Source: Candidatus Microgenomates bacterium (GTDB taxonomy: Bacteria; Patescibacteriota; Microgenomatia; 2-02-FULL-39-11). Taken from it: a stretch of DNA of 17,426 bases. Below are positions 13,983 to 17,426 of the stretch, piece after piece (the first letter of the stretch is position 1; every line of letters starts with the position of its first letter). The position numbers and the translations under genes are program-made. The DNA is taken from contig JALHWS010000179.1 in NCBI GenBank assembly GCA_022866885.1, positions 1 to 17,426 on the forward strand, read 5' to 3'. Below the pieces are notes generated by a model, which did no database searches, was not told the DNA's origin, and was given only the letters and a program-made list of their open reading frames with translations.

Positions 13983-14221
13983 AACAAAATAAACTTCCAA
14001 ATGGATCAAAAATAACCGATGGAGAAATTCGCAAACTGGTTATTGCCAGACTCCGCTCATTTTCTTCAGGAAGAAAGATATCCATTGGTTCCGAAGGTGA
14101 ATTTACGAAGGATGAGCTGATAGACCGGGTGGAGAGAAAAGATCCGATCGGAAATAAAATTATCGAGATACAACTTTCATATCTGCGATCTTTGAAAGAA
14201 GGCACACTCCTAAGTGCATAG
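13979..14221 (+). CDS. Small basic protein of the caspase-like module, function unknown
   Basis: An 80-residue soluble protein. A helical DGEIRKLVIARLRSFSSG (14-31) is followed by a glycine-rich turn, KISIGSEGEFTKDELIDRVE (33-52), and a C-terminal helix (KIIEIQLSYLRSLKEG). The stretch FTKDELIDRVERKDP looks like a short acidic-basic helix, possibly a protein-docking surface. I recognise no family. It starts inside the stop of the 60-residue protein and its stop is three bases before the peptidase start, so the three genes form one operon. Ser/Thr- and Lys-rich segments make it a conceivable peptidase substrate. A DNA-binding regulator is an alternative, but no clear helix-turn-helix is seen. 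Confidence 0.65.
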   Translation: MKQNKLPNGSKITDGEIRKLVIARLRSFSSGRKISIGSEGEFTKDELIDRVERKDPIGNKIIEIQLSYLRSLKEGTLLSA

Positions 14222-14224
14222 TTT

Positions 14225-14860
14225 ATGCTGATTACCCGTCCCAATCATGATCCGACCACCAACTATCTTTGTCGCTGGAGTGAAAAAATTATTAATCAGG
14301 CAGGTAAAAGCAAGCAGAAAATTATAGATTTGAAGGGAAGACGGGCTAAAGCAAAAGAATTTTTAAGTATTGTAAAAAAGACAAACCCTTCTTTTGTGGT
14401 GTTAAACGGTCATGGGGCGGAAGACAGGATCGCCGGATATAATAATGAGGTGTTGGTCCAGTCAGGCCGGAATGAATCTATATTTTCCGGCCGGATAATA
14501 TTTGCCAGGTCTTGCCGGTCGGCAAAAATACTGGGTAAGTCAGCGGTGGCTTCGGGTACAAGAGTTTATATCGGTTACGATGATGATTTTGTTTTCTTTA
14601 TCAACGAGACAAAAACCACCCGTCCTTTGGAAGACAATACCGCAAAATTATTCCTCGAACCTTCGAATTATATAGCGATAGCACTTCTTAAAGGCCACAA
14701 CGCTTTTGAAGCCGATACCCGGTCGAAAGAGATGTATAAAAATAATATTCAAAAACTCATGACAAGCGAAACGCCGAAAGAGGATAAAGACCTTATAGCC
14801 TTCTTACGATGGGATATGATAAATCAGGTTTGTCTCGGTAATGGGGAAGATAAACTCTAA
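14225..14860 (+). CDS. Predicted caspase-fold (clan CD) cysteine peptidase
   Basis: A 211-residue soluble protein. FVVLNGHGAED (57-67) has the candidate catalytic His63, in the HG context typical of caspases, CHAT and gingipain-type peptidases. RIIFARSCRSAKILG (90-104) follows at the end of the next predicted hydrophobic strand, with candidate catalytic Cys97. GTRVYIGYDDDFVF (111-124) forms the following strand. This order is the clan CD signature: strand-HG, then strand-xxC. The N-terminal MLITRPNHDPTTNYL opening fits the first strand. No signal peptide or membrane segment is seen, so it is cytoplasmic. It would cut a protein after a specific residue, which is not readable. It is the third gene of the 13800-14860 operon, and nothing here resembles a gasdermin or CRISPR effector. 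Confidence 0.7.
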   Translation: MLITRPNHDPTTNYLCRWSEKIINQAGKSKQKIIDLKGRRAKAKEFLSIVKKTNPSFVVLNGHGAEDRIAGYNNEVLVQSGRNESIFSGRIIFARSCRSAKILGKSAVASGTRVYIGYDDDFVFFINETKTTRPLEDNTAKLFLEPSNYIAIALLKGHNAFEADTRSKEMYKNNIQKLMTSETPKEDKDLIAFLRWDMINQVCLGNGEDKL

Positions 14861-14873
14861 AATTCACCTTAAT

Positions 14874-15788
14874 ATGAAACTAAGTATCGTTATTGTTAGT
14901 TTCAATACCTGCGGGCTTTTGGAAAAGTGCCTGAATTCCGTTTACCAGTCAATTGCGGCGGGTGGTTTATCCGCAAGTACAGAAGTGATTGTGGTGGATA
15001 ATGCTTCCCGCGACGGCAGTCTCCAAATGGTTGAGGAAAAGTTTCCCAAGGTCCGGCTGATTAAAAATAAAAAAAATCTCGGTTTTGCTGCTGGAAATAA
15101 CCAGGGGATAAAAAGCGCCAAAGGGGATTATTACCTTCTTTTAAACAGTGATACGGAACTTCTGAAAGATACCCTGAAGCTTCTTTTGGGAGAAATGGAG
15201 AAAAACGCTTCTCTTGGAGTAGTCGGAAGCAAACTCTTAAACAAAGATAATACCATCCAGCCGTCAGCCGGCTTTTTCCCGGATTTGACAAGAGTATTCC
15301 TTTGGATGACTTTTTTGGATGATCTGTTAAGCCGCTTTGTGGCGATTCATCCTTATCATGTGGAAAACGGAAATTTTTATGATAAAAAACAGGAAGTGGA
15401 TTGGGTGACCGGCGCCTGTTTCCTTATCAGCCGGAAAGCAGTAGAAAAAGCCGGCCTTCTGGATGAAGGAATCTTCATGTACGGAGAAGAGGTGGAATGG
15501 TGCTACCGGATCAAGAAAGCTGGTTATCAGGTGGAATATTTTCCGCAGGCTTCGATTTACCATTATAAAGGGCAATCGGCGGTAAGGGCTGAAGGCGCCG
15601 GGATCGATCAGGAGTACTTGGCAGTAATATATTTTTATAAAAAACACCAACCTTCGTGGAAATTACCGATTGTTAAGTTACTTTTAGCTTTAGGAGCTTT
15701 GCTGCGGCTCTTCGTTTTTGGTATAATTGGCAGGTATCGGGGCCGGGTATCTTTTTATGCAAAAGCTCTTAAGATGGTTGGACGATAA
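14874..15788 (+). CDS. GT2-family glycosyltransferase (rhamnosyltransferase-like)
   Basis: About 304 residues from ATG 14874. The longer start at 14841 adds an unconserved MGKINSKIHLN and overlaps the peptidase gene by 20 bases, while 14874 gives the usual MKLSIVIVSFNT opening. Seen: VVDNASRDGS (40-49), NLGFAAGNNQGI (68-79), LLNSDTE (89-95, in place of DxD), DWVTGACFLISRKA (176-189) and the acidic catalytic motif GEEVEWCYR (204-212). This set matches the WbbL/rhamnosyltransferase-like GT2 group acting on cell-surface polysaccharides. A hydrophobic stretch near the C-terminus (about 262-282) could anchor it to the membrane. The 3' end overlaps the ligase/polymerase gene by 32 bases. TAAAAT at 14858-14863 could serve as a weak -10. 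Confidence 0.9.
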   Translation: MKLSIVIVSFNTCGLLEKCLNSVYQSIAAGGLSASTEVIVVDNASRDGSLQMVEEKFPKVRLIKNKKNLGFAAGNNQGIKSAKGDYYLLLNSDTELLKDTLKLLLGEMEKNASLGVVGSKLLNKDNTIQPSAGFFPDLTRVFLWMTFLDDLLSRFVAIHPYHVENGNFYDKKQEVDWVTGACFLISRKAVEKAGLLDEGIFMYGEEVEWCYRIKKAGYQVEYFPQASIYHYKGQSAVRAEGAGIDQEYLAVIYFYKKHQPSWKLPIVKLLLALGALLRLFVFGIIGRYRGRVSFYAKALKMVGR

Positions 15789-17426
15789 TGTTTTAGCCGT
15801 TCTTTCCGCGTGCCTAATAATCTTCATCCCCCTTTATCCAAAATTGCCTTTGCTTGATATCCTGCCTGGCTATATTGTCCGGGTCAGGCTGGAGGATTTT
15901 GTTATTTCTTTCACCATTCTTCTTTGGATTGTCTGGCTGATCCGTGGAAAGGTTAGGCTTTTGGACAATCCTCTTTTTAAGCCGATCGCCTTATATCTTG
16001 TCATAGGCTTACTCTCGATGATTTCAGCAATTTTTATCACCCAGACCGTGCCGCTTCAGGCCCTTCATATCGCAAAAATGTTTCTCCATTTCCTGCGGCG
16101 GGTGGAATATTTTTCCCTCTTTTTTATTTTTTATTCAACCGTCAACAATCTCCGTCTTTTAAAAACCTATTTAATCTTTTTGTTAATTGCCGTAACAGGA
16201 GTCGCTCTCTATGGTTTCGGGCAGAAATACCTATACTGGCCGGCTTTTTCCACCATGAACCGGGAATATTCCAAAGGGTGGATGTTGTACCTTACCCAGC
16301 ATGCCAGAGTGATTTCTACTTTTGGCGGCCATTATGACCTGGCGGCATATGTCATGATGATGCTGGTTATCCTTTGGAGCCTGTTTTTCAGTTTGAAAAA
16401 ATGGTTCTTGAAAGCCCTGATTTTTTTAATTATTGCCGCCGCTTTTTGGACGCTGATCCTGACCGCTTCCAGGACTTCTTTCATCGCCTATCTTGGAGGG
16501 CTGACTTTCGCTTTTTTTCTTTTTGCTTTCAAACACGGAATTAAATGGTCCTTGAAGCGTTGGGTAACCGTGATAACGTTGTCCATCGTCGTCATGCTTT
16601 CATTCGGTGATTTATCCGAACGTTTTACCAAACTGCTGCGGATCGACGACCGGATTGCCGGATTCAGGTCGCTTCTGACTTCGCCGATAGGCAAACCGCC
16701 TTCCGAGAAAGCCATTTTTTTGGAAAACAACCCCCAGGCGGCTTTGGCGGAGATTACGGCCAAAAGCGATCAACCGCCTTCTTTAACCAGGCCGAGTGAT
16801 GTCTATCAGGATATTCCGCTATCGGTGCAAACAGGCAGCACTTCAGGGGAGATCGTCAATACTCAAAGGACTTATTCCAAAACCGCCTATCTTTACGATC
16901 TTTCGACCGCCATCCGTTTAGACGCGCTTTGGCCGATGGCCTTGAAGGGTTTTAAGCGCAACGTCTTATTAGGCAGCGGTTACTCCACTTTAAACAAAAC
17001 ACAATCAACGCAGTTTACTGAAGCCGAGTCAACAGACAATGATTATCTCAGGTCTTTAGGAGAAACAGGACTTCTGGGTTTTGCGGCTTTTTACGGAATT
17101 TTATTATTTATCCTTTACTATGTCTGGCGGAACTTAACGGTTCTTCGTGACCCGATCATTTTCGGCCTGGCGGTTGGTTTGGGCGGGCTGTTGTTTGGTC
17201 TTTTGGTTAATGCGGTTTATATTGATGTATTTGAATCATCAAAAGTGGCTTTCCTTTTTTGGGCAACGGTTGGGTTTATTCTCGGCGGTATTAATTATTT
17301 AAAAAAAGGAAAACCGAATAATCCACCGCCGGTTATGCCCGGGTTTGCCGATTTCAAAAAAACATTTGTTCAAAGAACCGCTAGATTTTTAAGAAGCGAC
17401 TTATTCTTTCTGATACTGATTTTAAC
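15757..17426 (+). CDS. O-antigen ligase/polymerase-type membrane protein (partial)
   Basis: An open frame from ATG 15757 to the window edge (556 codons, no stop) encodes a polytopic membrane protein of the O-antigen ligase/Wzy superfamily, which ligates or polymerises lipid-linked polysaccharide on the outer face. Seen: about ten transmembrane helices, starting with LAVLSACLIIFIPLY; ILTASRTSFIAYLGG, the conserved Arg-containing helix; and a long outer loop of roughly 150 residues. GSGYSTLN and TDNDYLRSLGETGLLGFAAF then give the characteristic late motif of the family. A final helix and a C-terminal tail (NNPPPVMPGF) continue to the edge, where another hydrophobic segment begins. It overlaps the upstream GT2 gene by 32 bases without a Shine-Dalgarno, which implies coupled translation. 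It fits as the last step of the glycan pathway here. Confidence 0.85.
   Translation, partial: MQKLLRWLDDNVLAVLSACLIIFIPLYPKLPLLDILPGYIVRVRLEDFVISFTILLWIVWLIRGKVRLLDNPLFKPIALYLVIGLLSMISAIFITQTVPLQALHIAKMFLHFLRRVEYFSLFFIFYSTVNNLRLLKTYLIFLLIAVTGVALYGFGQKYLYWPAFSTMNREYSKGWMLYLTQHARVISTFGGHYDLAAYVMMMLVILWSLFFSLKKWFLKALIFLIIAAAFWTLILTASRTSFIAYLGGLTFAFFLFAFKHGIKWSLKRWVTVITLSIVVMLSFGDLSERFTKLLRIDDRIAGFRSLLTSPIGKPPSEKAIFLENNPQAALAEITAKSDQPPSLTRPSDVYQDIPLSVQTGSTSGEIVNTQRTYSKTAYLYDLSTAIRLDALWPMALKGFKRNVLLGSGYSTLNKTQSTQFTEAESTDNDYLRSLGETGLLGFAAFYGILLFILYYVWRNLTVLRDPIIFGLAVGLGGLLFGLLVNAVYIDVFESSKVAFLFWATVGFILGGINYLKKGKPNNPPPVMPGFADFKKTFVQRTARFLRSDLFFLILIL

Noticed and set aside
14841..14873. Earlier ATG for the second GT2
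   Set aside because: It adds eleven residues with no family similarity and overlaps the peptidase gene. MKLSIVIVSFNT is the normal start.
15327..15650. Minus-strand 107-residue frame, and the minus-strand frames at 6389-6694 and 16488-16763
   Set aside because: They lie wholly within confidently identified coding genes on the other strand and have no recognisable motif.
1..17426. Alternative genetic code (UGA as Gly) as in some CPR lineages
   Set aside because: Several genes end cleanly at TGA at the expected family length (for example 7482, 8624 and 10381), and no in-frame TGA interrupts a conserved domain.

Overview
The window looks like chromosomal DNA from a candidate-phyla-radiation (Patescibacteria) bacterium, most likely of the Microgenomates type. 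This is inferred from the gene repertoire: many GT-C, GT2 and GT4 glycosyltransferases, orphan small membrane proteins and a caspase-like module. The AT-rich base composition and the gene starts without Shine-Dalgarno sequences fit too. TGA is used as a stop codon (for example at 7480-7482 and 10379-10381), so the standard bacterial code applies and the UGA-recoded CPR lineages are excluded. No rRNA, tRNA or ribosomal protein gene is present to fix the placement.

Layout. (1) 1-1306: the 5' part of a phage-type Dam adenine methyltransferase gene runs straight into a GT4 glycosyltransferase gene. (2) 1303-2982, minus strand: a large polytopic membrane protein, convergent with the GT4 gene and divergent from the next block. 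(3) 3008-10381, plus strand: a glycan-assembly block with tightly packed or overlapping genes: GT39-like, GT2, GT39-like, SAM methyltransferase, two tandem GT4 paralogues, then a hexapeptide-repeat O-acetyltransferase. (4) 10382-13790: a more AT-rich accessory segment. It holds a Cys-rich single-pass membrane protein, a RAYT (REP-associated Tyr) transposase element with inverted ends, the orphaned 3' end of a second acetyltransferase gene, a small multi-pass membrane protein, and a PEP-utiliser mobile-domain protein whose His-bearing half is duplicated in tandem. (5) 13800-14860: three tightly linked small genes ending in a predicted caspase-fold (clan CD) Cys peptidase. (6) 14874 to the end: the glycan genes resume with a GT2 glycosyltransferase and an O-antigen ligase/polymerase-type membrane protein cut by the window edge.

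How the genes work together. The GT4, GT2 and acetyltransferase proteins would build and decorate a cell-surface polysaccharide or glycolipid on the cytoplasmic face. The GT-C proteins (GT39-like) would transfer lipid-linked sugars on the outer face, and the O-antigen-ligase-like protein would polymerise or ligate the product. Sugars and linkages cannot be read from sequence.

The most notable signals are: probable leaderless promoters at many starts, including one 8-bp palindrome that supplies the -10 box to two divergent genes; a 45-bp in-frame insertion bounded by 9-bp direct repeats inside a GT4 gene; a 43-residue tandem duplication carrying the phospho-His motif; a compact caspase-like three-gene module; and a diverged duplicate of the acetyltransferase 3' end abutting the RAYT element.
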